This document shows positions 9,483 to 16,622 of a DNA stretch of 64,000 nt, one piece after another. The stretch is taken from assembly GCF_000571935.1 (NCBI RefSeq), contig NZ_ATAX01000003.1, positions 1 to 64,000 of the forward strand. The letters run 5' to 3'. Below the pieces are notes generated by a model, which was given only the letters and a program-made list of their open reading frames with translations, searched no databases and was not told the origin of the DNA. This DNA comes from Ruminococcus flavefaciens 007c. GTDB taxonomy: Bacteria > Bacillota > Clostridia > Oscillospirales > Ruminococcaceae. How positions within the stretch are numbered: position 1 is the first letter of the stretch; every line of letters begins with the position of its first letter. Both the position numbers and the translations under genes were made by a program.

Positions 9483-9958
9483 CGTCTGTTCTCCCTTGTT
9501 TTCTCTCTCTGTTTGTGTTTGCGGCGAGGCTGACTTGTTACACGGGACGCTTCTTTCTTCATCATTTCCCGTGTGATCTCGCCACGCTGTTGATTTTTGC
9601 CCCGGCTCTTATCCGTATACTCGGTAAATGCTCTCTTGAAATCCTCTGTTTTAGCAGCGGAAAAGAAAACATGATAGGTAGGCGGAGAAGTGCTTTTATC
9701 TCTTTTCAGGGCGAAGTCAATGTCATACTTCCTTGCGATGTTCAGGAAATCACCTATATTGCTGTCATCTACTTCAATGCTGTCGAGCTTCGACGGAGAC
9801 TTAGCCTGCAACTGCTTGTAGGTCATTCGTCCCTTTTTCTCAGCCTTGCCCGACAAAAACTCCTGCATTGCCGATCTGAGAACATCAGATGTGATCTTCT
9901 CAGCTTTCACAGACAGGTCAATGGTTTTCCTTGTACCGCTTTCAAAGTCAGAAGGCAT
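9479..9958 (-). CDS. PcfB-family (DUF3801) conjugation accessory protein
   Basis: A 159-residue protein that resembles the PcfB/DUF3801 family found immediately upstream of the VirD4 gene in Gram-positive conjugative plasmids and ICEs. The N-terminal two thirds are folded in character (IDFALKRDKSTSPPTYHVFFSA is the recognisable segment by halves), and the last 40 residues are very basic (PRRKHKQREKTRENRR), suggesting contact with nucleic acid. Its start overlaps the stop of the preceding gene by one base (TGATG), so translation is coupled. A role in docking the relaxosome to VirD4 is inferred from family and position. Confidence 0.75.
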   Translation of the reverse strand: MPSDFESGTRKTIDLSVKAEKITSDVLRSAMQEFLSGKAEKKGRMTYKQLQAKSPSKLDSIEVDDSNIGDFLNIARKYDIDFALKRDKSTSPPTYHVFFSAAKTEDFKRAFTEYTDKSRGKNQQRGEITREMMKKEASRVTSQPRRKHKQREKTRENRR

Positions 9959-10236
9959 CAGGCATCACCGCCTTTGTCTGTTTTCGGCATTTCAAAAGTA
10001 CCGAATGCTTCGGACTGAAGCCAGCAGATGAGTTCATATCGGGCTTTCAGAGCTGATTCTGCATCTGAGAATCTTCCGAGGATAATAATATCAGCATCTT
10101 TTCCGCCTCCGGTCAGACCTAAGAGTTCGTAGCCGAGGACATTTTCATCGTCATCGAGGTCATCTTCGACGTATATGGCAACAAGATTGCCGTAATTCAC
10201 GATATCGCCGTCCTGTGTGATAATAGACTTAGCCAT
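9958..10236 (-). CDS. Small acidic ICE protein of unknown function
   Basis: A 92-residue protein beginning MAKSIITQDGDIVNYGNLV, with a strongly acidic stretch (VEDDLDDDENV) and a C-terminal helix containing ALKARYELICWLQ. I choose the ATG at 10236 rather than upstream starts because it overlaps the stop of the previous small frame in ATGGCTAA and has GGTG at proper distance; the ATG at 10248 abuts its AGG. It is coupled downstream to the PcfB-like gene. The fold resembles small proteins that pair with PcfB in related elements, but I do not recognise a named family. Confidence 0.7.
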   Translation of the reverse strand: MAKSIITQDGDIVNYGNLVAIYVEDDLDDDENVLGYELLGLTGGGKDADIIILGRFSDAESALKARYELICWLQSEAFGTFEMPKTDKGGDA

Positions 10237-10360
10237 GGTTTTCACCATCCTTTCCGTAAAGCTCACGGAGCTTGTTGTGATAGTTCTCCTGAAGCTCGTC
10301 AAAAGAAGAAAATACGGTATCAAGCGTTTTTCTGTCTATCCTGTCACCGAGTAAATCCAT
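10229..10360 (-). CDS. Small 43-residue ICE protein, overlapping the next gene
   Basis: From ATG 10360 the frame encodes MDLLGDRIDRKTLDTVFSSF and continues to ELYGKDGENHG, mostly helical in character. Its stop overlaps the next start by eight bases. The same frame stays open upstream to the TGA of the preceding gene at 10415 and keeps sensible sequence there (DELFGSFHGEFEAIV), so the true start may be a non-ATG codon such as CTG near 10402. There is no strong ribosome site before the ATG. Function unknown. Confidence 0.5.
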   Translation of the reverse strand: MDLLGDRIDRKTLDTVFSSFDELQENYHNKLRELYGKDGENHG

Positions 10361-10414
10361 GACGATAGCTTCAAATTCACCGTGAAAACTGCCGAACAGC
10401 TCATCGGCGGCCCT

Positions 10415-10699
10415 TCAGCCGTCAGGCTGTTCCTCAGATTCCCCGGTATCATCGGTTTGGGCATCGGGATTGAAATATCCGAGCTTTTCCCATACCTGTT
10501 TGTCAGGGCAGAGGTAACGGTACTGTTCACCATTACCGATCCTTAGTGCATATCCGAAATCAAGCTCTTTGTCACGCAGACCTCGCTTGATAGATGCTAC
10601 GCCTATACCAATGACCTGAGCAATCTCTTTCAGCGGCACATTTCTGCCTGTAAAGCTGGGGAAAACCGAAGCTTTTATTGTTGTCTCTGTTGCGATCAG
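10415..10699 (-). CDS. Small helix-turn-helix-like ICE protein, probable CTG start
   Basis: The frame contains FPSFTGRNVPLKEIAQVIG and then SIKRGLRDKELDFGYALRIG, a pattern I know from small clostridial element proteins that look like excisionase or helix-turn-helix regulators. The conserved PSFTGRNVP segment lies upstream of the first GTG (10639), so that start is too short. The frame is open back to a CTG at 10699 that sits eight bases after a perfect AGGAGG. That gives 94 residues with an acidic tail. A role in controlling the operon or excision is inference. The CTG start is unusual and needs direct support. Confidence 0.65.
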   Translation of the reverse strand: MIATETTIKASVFPSFTGRNVPLKEIAQVIGIGVASIKRGLRDKELDFGYALRIGNGEQYRYLCPDKQVWEKLGYFNPDAQTDDTGESEEQPDG

Positions 10700-10722
10700 T
10701 GTTCACACCTCCTTTGGCGTGG

Positions 10723-12129
10723 TTATTCATCATAACTTCTGAATGTAGTCTTTATGTCATAGTCAATTGCCCTTGCTTCGTCATTTCTCGTGAAATCCTT
10801 GCTGTAAGCAATATTGAACAGCACAGAAAAGAAATAACTGTCCCTGTACCGGACATCATAGTTCTGGCGTGTGATCTCCATTGCTTTTTCGATGCACTCT
10901 CTGTCAACTTCAAGCATGACAGTGGCGATTTCCTTTCGGGTGTATACTTCATCACGGATCTTCTGACGTGGAAGGTCAGAGCAAATGCCTCTGACGATCA
11001 TTCTCACGATCTTGTTAAGCTCTGCTACGGTCGTATCGCCTTTACCGAACAGCATGATCCATTCAGCAAATTCGTCATAGTCTATATTCTTTCTGACCTG
11101 AGCTTCTGCTTTTGCTTTGTCAGCCATCAATCCATCAATCCAGTCCTCAGAGTCGCTGTATGTTGTTTTTTCAAGATTTTCTTCGCAGGAGACGGATTGA
11201 TTGATAGATACTTCATCAAAACATATTTTCTTTTTTTGTGTTTTGTCTTTAGTATTATATTGACGTCGATTTTCTATCGACAGATTTTCTACCCCTTGCT
11301 TTTCTTCCTCTTGAATTTCTGCCTCTTGTGAACATACCCCTTGACGGGCATTTTTTTTGGAGACTGCCTTATTTTTTCTGGCATCTCCTGTTGAAAGTTC
11401 TGTTTTAATCTCTTTGGGAACATCTGTTTCTGAAAACTCAAAAAAGTCGTAAACATACTCAAAGCGACCGCTTTCTGTCTCGTTGGGCTTTAAGCGTGTC
11501 ATTTTGAGATAGCCCCATTTCTTCAGTTCCTTCAGAGCTGACTTTATAACTGTTCTGCCATCTTTGCATATAGCTGTCAGTCCTTCAATGGAGTAATCCC
11601 AGTTGTCGGGGAGGGAAAGCACCTTGCAAAGCAGACCGATAGCTTTCAGGCTGAGGTTCTTTGAGCGGAGAAAGAAGCTGCTCATGACAGTATAGTTAGC
11701 GTTTTTAGTAACACGGCACACTTTAGAGCCGTTGCTGCCACAGGCTTTTTCGATTGTTATGAAGTCGGTCGGCTTGATATGTACTGTTTTATCCTTTGCG
11801 GAGTATTCAAAGAAATCATATCTGTAACCGATCTTCTTGTTTACCGTCTGATCAGGGAACAGCTTAGTCACGCACAGATAGCCGTATTCTTTCAGCTCGT
11901 CCAGTGCGGTTTCAATGGCAGACTCCTTTTCCTTGCAGATAGAAGCCAGCCCTTTTACTGAGTAATCCCACTTATCAGGCAGGTTCAGCACCTTGCTGAG
12001 TAGTCCTGTTGCTTTCAGCGAGATCGCTGTTGACATCAGATGATAGTTGCTCATTACTGCGTATGCGGTGTTCTTGAACACACGGCAGACTGATGAGCCT
12101 CTTTTCTTTTCCATTTCCTTAGCAGCCAT
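10723..12129 (-). CDS. Duplicated winged-helix protein with DUF6017-like C-terminus
   Basis: A 468-residue protein that opens with two copies of one domain, at about residues 16-90 and 138-215. They share the pattern YxVMS...SLKAxGLLxKVLxLPDxWDYS...GLxxICK...ALxELKxxGYL, which reads as a winged helix. A Lys/Glu-rich linker (about 250-330) leads to a C-terminal region (DEFAEWIMLFG to FRSYDE) resembling the DUF6017 module seen in ICE replication-initiator-like proteins. A role in element replication or regulation is inferred from family. It lies 17 bases after the first gene of the operon, with GGGG seven bases before ATG. Confidence 0.75.
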   Translation of the reverse strand: MAAKEMEKKRGSSVCRVFKNTAYAVMSNYHLMSTAISLKATGLLSKVLNLPDKWDYSVKGLASICKEKESAIETALDELKEYGYLCVTKLFPDQTVNKKIGYRYDFFEYSAKDKTVHIKPTDFITIEKACGSNGSKVCRVTKNANYTVMSSFFLRSKNLSLKAIGLLCKVLSLPDNWDYSIEGLTAICKDGRTVIKSALKELKKWGYLKMTRLKPNETESGRFEYVYDFFEFSETDVPKEIKTELSTGDARKNKAVSKKNARQGVCSQEAEIQEEEKQGVENLSIENRRQYNTKDKTQKKKICFDEVSINQSVSCEENLEKTTYSDSEDWIDGLMADKAKAEAQVRKNIDYDEFAEWIMLFGKGDTTVAELNKIVRMIVRGICSDLPRQKIRDEVYTRKEIATVMLEVDRECIEKAMEITRQNYDVRYRDSYFFSVLFNIAYSKDFTRNDEARAIDYDIKTTFRSYDE

Positions 12130-12146
12130 TGTGATACCCCTTTGTG

Positions 12147-12416
12147 TCAGAAACTGATTGTACGCCTCACCATTTCAGGGAGCTTGCTTCTGTTCAGTGA
12201 ATAAACATCAGCGTTCTTTATGAGATAACCATTCTTTTTCAGACCTTCAAGGGTAGCCTTGATCTCATCGTATGAACTGCCGAGAAACATGGAGTGCATC
12301 TTTTCGGCTGTGCAGTTATCAGCTTCGGGATAGCTTGCCATCTTGGTGATGATAGCAGTTTCAGCAAAAGACAGGTCATTGCTGACCGGAATACAGATAG
12401 ATTCAGTTACAGGCAT
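12147..12416 (-). CDS. Small winged-helix-like protein, first gene of the ICE operon
   Basis: An 89-residue protein starting at ATG 12416, chosen because AGGAGG lies eight bases upstream; the longest frame begins 28 codons earlier in promoter sequence. The pattern SFAETAIITKMAS...LEGLKKNGYLIKNADVY matches a winged helix like the repeats of the next gene. As the first gene of the leftward operon, facing a divergent promoter and palindrome, it is a candidate operon regulator. No effector domain is visible. Confidence 0.7.
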   Translation of the reverse strand: MPVTESICIPVSNDLSFAETAIITKMASYPEADNCTAEKMHSMFLGSSYDEIKATLEGLKKNGYLIKNADVYSLNRSKLPEMVRRTISF

Positions 12417-12457
12417 AGGGAAGTCCTCCTTAAATGTACATAAATACAATAAATTCC

Positions 12458-12486
12458 TTGACAGCTCTATTTCACCGTGATATAAT
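12458..12486 (+). promoter_or_regulatory. Strong rightward sigma-A promoter at the ICE end
   Basis: TTGACA (12458-12463) and TATAAT (12481-12486) are separated by 17 bases, a perfect consensus. It points right, away from the conjugation operon, and has no conventional gene downstream. Confidence 0.85.
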
Positions 12487-12493
12487 GGTAGAA

Positions 12494-12517
12494 AGTTCAA
12501 ATACTGTAATTTGAACT
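12494..12517. promoter_or_regulatory. Perfect palindrome at the start site of the 12458 promoter
   Basis: AGTTCAAAT and ATTTGAACT are perfect 9-base inverted arms around ACTGTA. The palindrome begins seven bases past TATAAT, so a bound repressor would block transcription start. It also lies upstream of the leftward operon, so one site could act on both directions. Confidence 0.65.
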
Positions 12518-12523
12518 CAAATA

Positions 12524-12622
12524 ATGAGACGAAATATGTGTTTAGTGGCGAATATATTATGCCAAGCGGTGATCATTCACGTTGCATATAGTGGTGTTTC
12601 GGATTTACAGGTAAAAAAATAG
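12524..12622 (+). CDS. Possible 32-residue peptide from the boundary promoter
   Basis: The only open frame following the strong rightward promoter. ATG 12524 starts MRRNMCLVANILCQAVIIHV, a mostly hydrophobic peptide that ends at TAG 12620-12622. No proper ribosome site precedes it. It could be a small membrane peptide, or the transcript may act as RNA. Confidence 0.25.
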   Translation: MRRNMCLVANILCQAVIIHVAYSGVSDLQVKK

Positions 12623-12646
12623 CGTCCCTCATTTCTGAGGAACGCT
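12613..12646 (-). terminator. Leftward terminator near the ICE end
   Basis: Stem AGCGTTCCTCA/TGAGGGACGCT (one internal mismatch) followed on the minus strand by TATTTTTTT. It would stop transcription entering the ICE from the host side. Confidence 0.75.
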
Positions 12647-12671
12647 TAACACAGTATTCAGTTTTGGGCAT

Positions 12672-12720
12672 AAAAATAGCGTATAGCGCTCCTGACATTC
12701 ATCATAGAGCGATATACGCC
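12672..12720 (-). terminator. Second leftward terminator near the ICE end
   Basis: Stem GCGTATA-TC-GCTC with GAGC-GC-TATACGC around a 15-base loop, followed on the minus strand by TATTTTTA. It shares the TAGCGT base sequence with the neighbouring hairpin at 12621-12646. Confidence 0.6.
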
Positions 12721-12739
12721 GATGTGTTGATTTCCATTT

Positions 12740-12836
12740 TTCTACCGTGGTGAACCTTGCTTGATTTCTACCACGTTTCTACCAACCTTTTCTTTCTACC
12801 AGCCTTGTTCTCGTTACCTTCTACCACACTTCTACC
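12740..12836 (+). repeat. Array of six TTCTACC direct repeats beside the att site
   Basis: TTCTACC occurs at 12740, 12766, 12777, 12794, 12819 and 12830, all on the plus strand, mostly followed by A or G. Two pairs are exactly 11 bases apart (12766/12777 and 12819/12830), one helical turn. A seventh copy in the opposite orientation lies at 12486-12492. The position between the last operon gene and the duplicated tRNA end fits arm-type sites of a tyrosine recombinase. Confidence 0.65.
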
Positions 12837-12976
12837 AAATCAACCTCTTTTTCATTTTTTGCATTTCCCGTGTTTTCGTATGTTTGTATTTTGAGAGCTT
12901 GTAAAGCCCCGAAAATAGGGAACAATCTGCTGTAAACTGCAAAGCTCTGCAACGATTTGCAAAGTTGCCTACAATT

Positions 12977-13031
12977 CTCAAAATCTCGTGGTGGCAACAC
13001 CGTGCGGGTTCGACCCCCGCCACCGGCACCA
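12977..13031 (+). other. ICE attachment site: duplicated 3' half of tRNA-Leu(CAA)
   Basis: The sequence reads as the 3' part of a tRNA-Leu: anticodon loop CTCAAAA with anticodon CAA, the 3' anticodon strand TCTCG, a class II variable arm (TGGTGGCAACACC), the T arm GCGGG-TTCGACC-CCCGC, and an acceptor strand ending in ACCA at 13031. The 5' half is absent: the bases before it (GCCTACAATT) do not pair with TCTCG. It is therefore the duplicated att end, with the intact tRNA expected at the far, left end of the element. The antisense frame over it (PVAGVEPARCCHH) is a familiar false gene. Confidence 0.88.
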
Positions 13032-13055
13032 GCGGATAGTCACGCAGCTATTTTG

Positions 13056-13087
13056 CGCCTCATTTTATATGAGGCGTAATTTTTTTC
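13056..13087 (+). terminator. Rightward terminator after the tRNA-Leu end
   Basis: CGCCTCA and TGAGGCG flank a short AT loop and are followed by TAATTTTTTT. This was probably the host terminator of the tRNA-Leu gene before the ICE inserted. Confidence 0.8.
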
Positions 13088-13226
13088 CGTGCCTGAAATC
13101 TGACATTTTATATTATCCTTACAATACTCATCACGTGTCACGGACACTTTATCTCTGACAGACAGGATCAATACTTATCGCGCCATAATATGAACAAAAT
13201 GTAAACTTTCGTATTCCGCAATAGAC

Positions 13227-13255
13227 TTGACTACCTTTAAATGATATAATATAAG
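13227..13255 (+). promoter_or_regulatory. Promoter of tRNA-Ala
   Basis: TTGACT at 13227-13232 and TATAAG at 13250-13255, 17 bases apart and 19 bases before the tRNA. Confidence 0.7.
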
Positions 13256-13274
13256 GCAGTAAAACTGTAATAAC

Positions 13275-13347
13275 GGGCCCGTAGCTCAGTTGGGAGAGCG
13301 CTGCGTTCGCAACGCAGAGGCCGAGGGTTCGATCCCCTTCGGGTCCA
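13275..13347 (+). tRNA. tRNA-Ala(CGC)
   Basis: A complete 73-base cloverleaf. The acceptor GGGCCCG pairs with CGGGTCC and keeps the G3-U70 wobble that marks alanine tRNAs. The anticodon stem CTGCG/CGCAG encloses TTCGCAA with anticodon CGC, which reads GCG codons. The T arm has GGTTCGATCC. The CCA end is not encoded. It has its own promoter and terminator and lies just outside the ICE. Confidence 0.97.
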
Positions 13348-13393
13348 TTTACTTAAAAGCTGTTGTCTGCACACCTTTTACAAAACAAGTATT

Positions 13394-13428
13394 AAAAACG
13401 TCTCACTATAAGTGAGACGTTTTTTTAC
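13394..13428. terminator. Bidirectional terminator between tRNA-Ala and the SulP gene
   Basis: AACGTCTCACT and AGTGAGACGTT form an 11-pair stem with T-runs on both strands, so it can end the tRNA transcript and the leftward transporter transcript. Confidence 0.85.
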
Positions 13429-13468
13429 TCAAATCCATATATTCTGCACGCTTCAAACGTTCAGCGCT

Positions 13469-15637
13469 TTATTTCCCGTAAAAATCGTCGATCAGCCCAG
13501 AATATTCTGGATTTGATCTGATAAGATTATCCAGCGCTTCACGGCGGTGAGCCAGCATCCTTTCATACATCTCGGGATCATTCTTTTCCAATGAATCATC
13601 AAAGCGCCTGTTATGCTCACGCAGTACCTTCAGTGCTTCGGGATCACGTTTGAATATCCTGTCGGCAAGGCTGAGCTTTTCAAGCTCTATGGCTTCCTCT
13701 ATGCGCTCCTCGCTGATATGGAGCTTTTCCGAAAGCTCCTTCAGATGAGTCTGTATATGTACGAGAAGCTCCTCATGATCCATATCGCCCATACCTTCCC
13801 AGCGCTCACCGCTTATTATACTGCTCAGCTGCTCCTCTGCACTTGTATTATCGTTTATACTGCTGAGAAGCTGTTCTGTATACTTCTCCATTTTCTCATC
13901 AGCAGCCATGCCGAAAGCCCACTCAAACTCTATCAGTTCAAAGCTCCTGACGGGCAGCTCCCTTACTTCATTTTTCTCTGCCGAGGCCGTTTCATATGGA
14001 GGCTTTATTCCTGCATCAAGAAGAGCGGCTGCGATGGTCCTGCGGCAGCGTCTCTCCTCGACCATACCGCCCAGTCCCAGCTGACGGAAACGATCGTTGA
14101 GGGAGCCGATATGCGAAGCAAAATAAAGCTTTATACCCTTTTCTTCCAGTGTTCGGTTCAGCTCCGAGATCCTGTCGGCAGCGGTTATATCTATATTGCA
14201 GACCGCACCAGAATCTATAACCACCGCTTCGGTATGCTCCGTAAGTGCCGATTCAATGTCAGATATGAATGTATTGATATTGGCAAAGTAAAGATTTCCC
14301 GAAAATCTGTAAATAACAGCCTTCTTCAGCTGTCTTGCGTATGTATTCCTCTCAAGGCTGTGAAAGCCCTCGTGATCATCGATCACCCCGAGGAAAGAAC
14401 GCTTGGGATTTGCCGTATTTATAATAACGCTTATGAATGACCATACAACGCCTATCATTACTCCGTAAACAGTTCCGAATACAAGCACACCGAAAAAAGC
14501 GCCGAAAAATATCCACAGTTCCTTCCTATCCTGTCTGAACAGCCTTTTCATAAGGTGGAACTCCACAGCTCCCAGAAGTGCGGAAATAACTATGGCTGTA
14601 AGAACAGGAACAGGCAGATACTTTATAAAGCCCGTGCCGAAAAGCATTATCAGCATCATTGAGAAGGATGCTGCCACGGACATCAGCTGTGAGCTTCCGC
14701 CGTATTGCTCTCCCATAGCACTTCTTGACACAGAACCGTTTACAGGACAGCAGCCCGTCATGGATGCTGCTATATTTCCCAGACCGTAAACAAATATCTC
14801 GCGGTCATTGTCGAGCTTATAACCGTTTTTTGCAGCATAGCTGCTTGAAGCAAGAAGTGTCTCTGCCATTATAACTATTGCAACGGTAAGACTTGTGGTG
14901 AGTATTTCCGTAAAATGCGCTGACGAAAATTCAGGAAGGCGCCATGCAGGAAGTCCGCTGCTGACATCCTCCAGCATTGCCACACCATGCTCTTGGGCTA
15001 TGCCCGTATAACCGAGCACTGCTCCGCCTATCATCACGAACACGGATACAGGCAGCTTCGGCATAAGCTTCTTTGATACGAGCAGTATCACCAGCGCCGC
15101 TGCTCCCAGCAGAGCGGACGGAGCATTGAAGCTCTCTCTGCAGGTTATGATCATATGCTTTACAAGCTCATCTATCTCACCTCTGCCGCTGGTCCCGCCA
15201 AGCAGCTTCGGTATCTGCATAAAAATGATAGTAGCAGATATACCGCTAATAAACCCTCCCATAACAGGAGTAGATATATACGCCACAACTCTCCCAGCCC
15301 TGAAAAGAGCCATCAGCAGCAGCCAGATGCCAACACAGAGACTTATAACAGGTATGACTCTTACAGCCTCCTCAGAGCCTCCTTCTATGCCTGCAGCGGC
15401 CAGAAATGCTCCCACAAGTGCAGCAGGGGCTGCGTCCACACCGAAAATAAAATGCTTTGAGGTGGAAAGCAGACCGAATACAAGTATCGGAAATATGGAG
15501 CCGTACAATCCATAGACCACAGGCAGCCCCGATACCTGCGCATATCCCATGGAGATCGGTATCGAAACAAGTGAGATAATAATTCCCGTAAATATATCCT
15601 TAGCGGCATTTTTTGCCGTGAGTTCTTTTATTCTCAA
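13469..15637 (-). CDS. SulP-family anion transporter with STAS domain and long C-terminal tail
   Basis: A 722-residue membrane transporter. The N-terminus carries the SulP pattern (ISMGYAQVSGLPVVYGLYGS) and about ten to twelve hydrophobic segments to residue 410. A STAS domain follows (about 420-535) with YFANINTFISDIES and AVVIDSGAVCNIDITA. Family substrates are sulfate, bicarbonate or other anions; this sequence does not say which. A further 130-residue charged, helical tail after the STAS domain is longer than usual. The TTG start at 15637 is supported by GGAGGCG seven bases upstream. It stands alone, with a terminator at 13394. Confidence 0.9.
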   Translation of the reverse strand: MRIKELTAKNAAKDIFTGIIISLVSIPISMGYAQVSGLPVVYGLYGSIFPILVFGLLSTSKHFIFGVDAAPAALVGAFLAAAGIEGGSEEAVRVIPVISLCVGIWLLLMALFRAGRVVAYISTPVMGGFISGISATIIFMQIPKLLGGTSGRGEIDELVKHMIITCRESFNAPSALLGAAALVILLVSKKLMPKLPVSVFVMIGGAVLGYTGIAQEHGVAMLEDVSSGLPAWRLPEFSSAHFTEILTTSLTVAIVIMAETLLASSSYAAKNGYKLDNDREIFVYGLGNIAASMTGCCPVNGSVSRSAMGEQYGGSSQLMSVAASFSMMLIMLFGTGFIKYLPVPVLTAIVISALLGAVEFHLMKRLFRQDRKELWIFFGAFFGVLVFGTVYGVMIGVVWSFISVIINTANPKRSFLGVIDDHEGFHSLERNTYARQLKKAVIYRFSGNLYFANINTFISDIESALTEHTEAVVIDSGAVCNIDITAADRISELNRTLEEKGIKLYFASHIGSLNDRFRQLGLGGMVEERRCRRTIAAALLDAGIKPPYETASAEKNEVRELPVRSFELIEFEWAFGMAADEKMEKYTEQLLSSINDNTSAEEQLSSIISGERWEGMGDMDHEELLVHIQTHLKELSEKLHISEERIEEAIELEKLSLADRIFKRDPEALKVLREHNRRFDDSLEKNDPEMYERMLAHRREALDNLIRSNPEYSGLIDDFYGK

Positions 15638-15736
15638 TGTATCGCCTCCAGACTGTTTTTAGTATATCATATCCGCCCCACAATTTCAACTATCGGCAAA
15701 TACGGTTTTTATATATCACTTTTGTGCTGAAATTTA

Positions 15737-15766
15737 TTGACATTACTATGCACACTATGTTATAAT
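15737..15766 (+). promoter_or_regulatory. Promoter of the AraC-family gene
   Basis: TTGACA (15737-15742) and TATAAT (15761-15766) with 18-base spacing, 35 bases before the start codon. Confidence 0.8.
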
Positions 15767-15800
15767 TAGTCGTAAATCATATTTAGGGGGGGCAAGATCT

Positions 15801-16592
15801 ATGAATATGGCAGAAATAGGTTATAACCACAGACATGGCAAGAATTTTTGTATAGACAGGCCAAACGGCACAGAAAGCTGGCTTATGCTCATCGTAAAAA
15901 CTCCTGTGCATTTCAGGATAGGCGGCAAGGATATAAGACTCTCATCTCATTCATTCATTATATACAGACCGTTCACCCCTCAGTATTACTATCCTGCCAG
16001 CAGTGAATACTTCGATGACTGGATGCACTTTTTCCCCGATGAGGCCGAACAGAAAATGATGAATGATCTGAATATTCCTCTGGACCGTCCTGTGGAGATC
16101 GCGGATATTACAGAAATGTCGGAAATGATACGCAATATGTGCTTTGAGCACTATTCTTCAAATACATACAAGGAAAAAGCCATCGACCTTTATTTCAGGC
16201 TCCTTATGTACAAGACCTCGGAAAAGCTGCATAAAAAGAATACTTTTCCCAATCATAACGAAAGCATATACTCGGAAAAGCTGCTGTGGATCAGACGTTC
16301 CATATACCGCTGGCCCGGCAGAGACTACTCCATTGACGATATGGCAAAGGAGCTCTCACTGAGCCGTTCACGCTTTCAGCACCTTTATACCGAGACCTTC
16401 GGCGTCAGCGTAAACAAGGATGTCATAACAAGCCGTCTCAGCAAGGCAGCCGAGCTGCTGAAGACCTCTGATATCTCCGTCAAGGAAGTAGGAGAAAATG
16501 TAGGTTACAGTAATACCTCATATTTCGTAAAGCTCTTCGGAAGCTATTACGGACTTACTCCTCTCCAGTTCCGACAGTCAGAGGACAAATAA
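15801..16592 (+). CDS. AraC-family transcription regulator
   Basis: A 263-residue regulator. The first 130 residues form a cupin-like sensing domain, and residues 160-260 carry two helix-turn-helix units (YSIDDMAKELSLSRSRFQHLY and DISVKEVGENVGYSNTSYFV, each read in part) ending with the AraC signature YYGLTPLQFRQ. This resembles regulators of sugar use. It follows a near-perfect promoter and a GGGGGG site and stands alone before a terminator. The targets are not evident; it is next to neither a transporter nor an enzyme for sugars. Divergent orientation to the SulP gene leaves open that it controls that transporter. Confidence 0.9.
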   Translation: MNMAEIGYNHRHGKNFCIDRPNGTESWLMLIVKTPVHFRIGGKDIRLSSHSFIIYRPFTPQYYYPASSEYFDDWMHFFPDEAEQKMMNDLNIPLDRPVEIADITEMSEMIRNMCFEHYSSNTYKEKAIDLYFRLLMYKTSEKLHKKNTFPNHNESIYSEKLLWIRRSIYRWPGRDYSIDDMAKELSLSRSRFQHLYTETFGVSVNKDVITSRLSKAAELLKTSDISVKEVGENVGYSNTSYFVKLFGSYYGLTPLQFRQSEDK

Positions 16593-16622
16593 TACACCGC
16601 ATATCCTTATCTATATAAAGAC

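Noticed and set aside
9515-10018. Rightward 167-codon frame opposite the PcfB-like gene
   Set aside because: It is a shadow of coupled leftward genes with good ribosome sites; its composition (Cys-, Leu-, Arg-rich) is not natural for this genome.
12740-12836. CRISPR array
   Set aside because: The TTCTACC units are only 7 bases, with irregular spacers of 4 to 19 bases and no cas genes; protein-binding sites fit better.
12832-13029. Leftward open frame of 65 codons over the tRNA-Leu fragment (PVAGVEPARCCHH...)
   Set aside because: It is the antisense of tRNA sequence, a well-known false gene found beside many tRNA-Leu copies; no ribosome site and no family.
13025-13087. Complete tRNA-Leu gene at the ICE edge
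   Set aside because: No 5' acceptor strand, D arm or 5' anticodon strand precedes the fragment, so only the 3' half is present.
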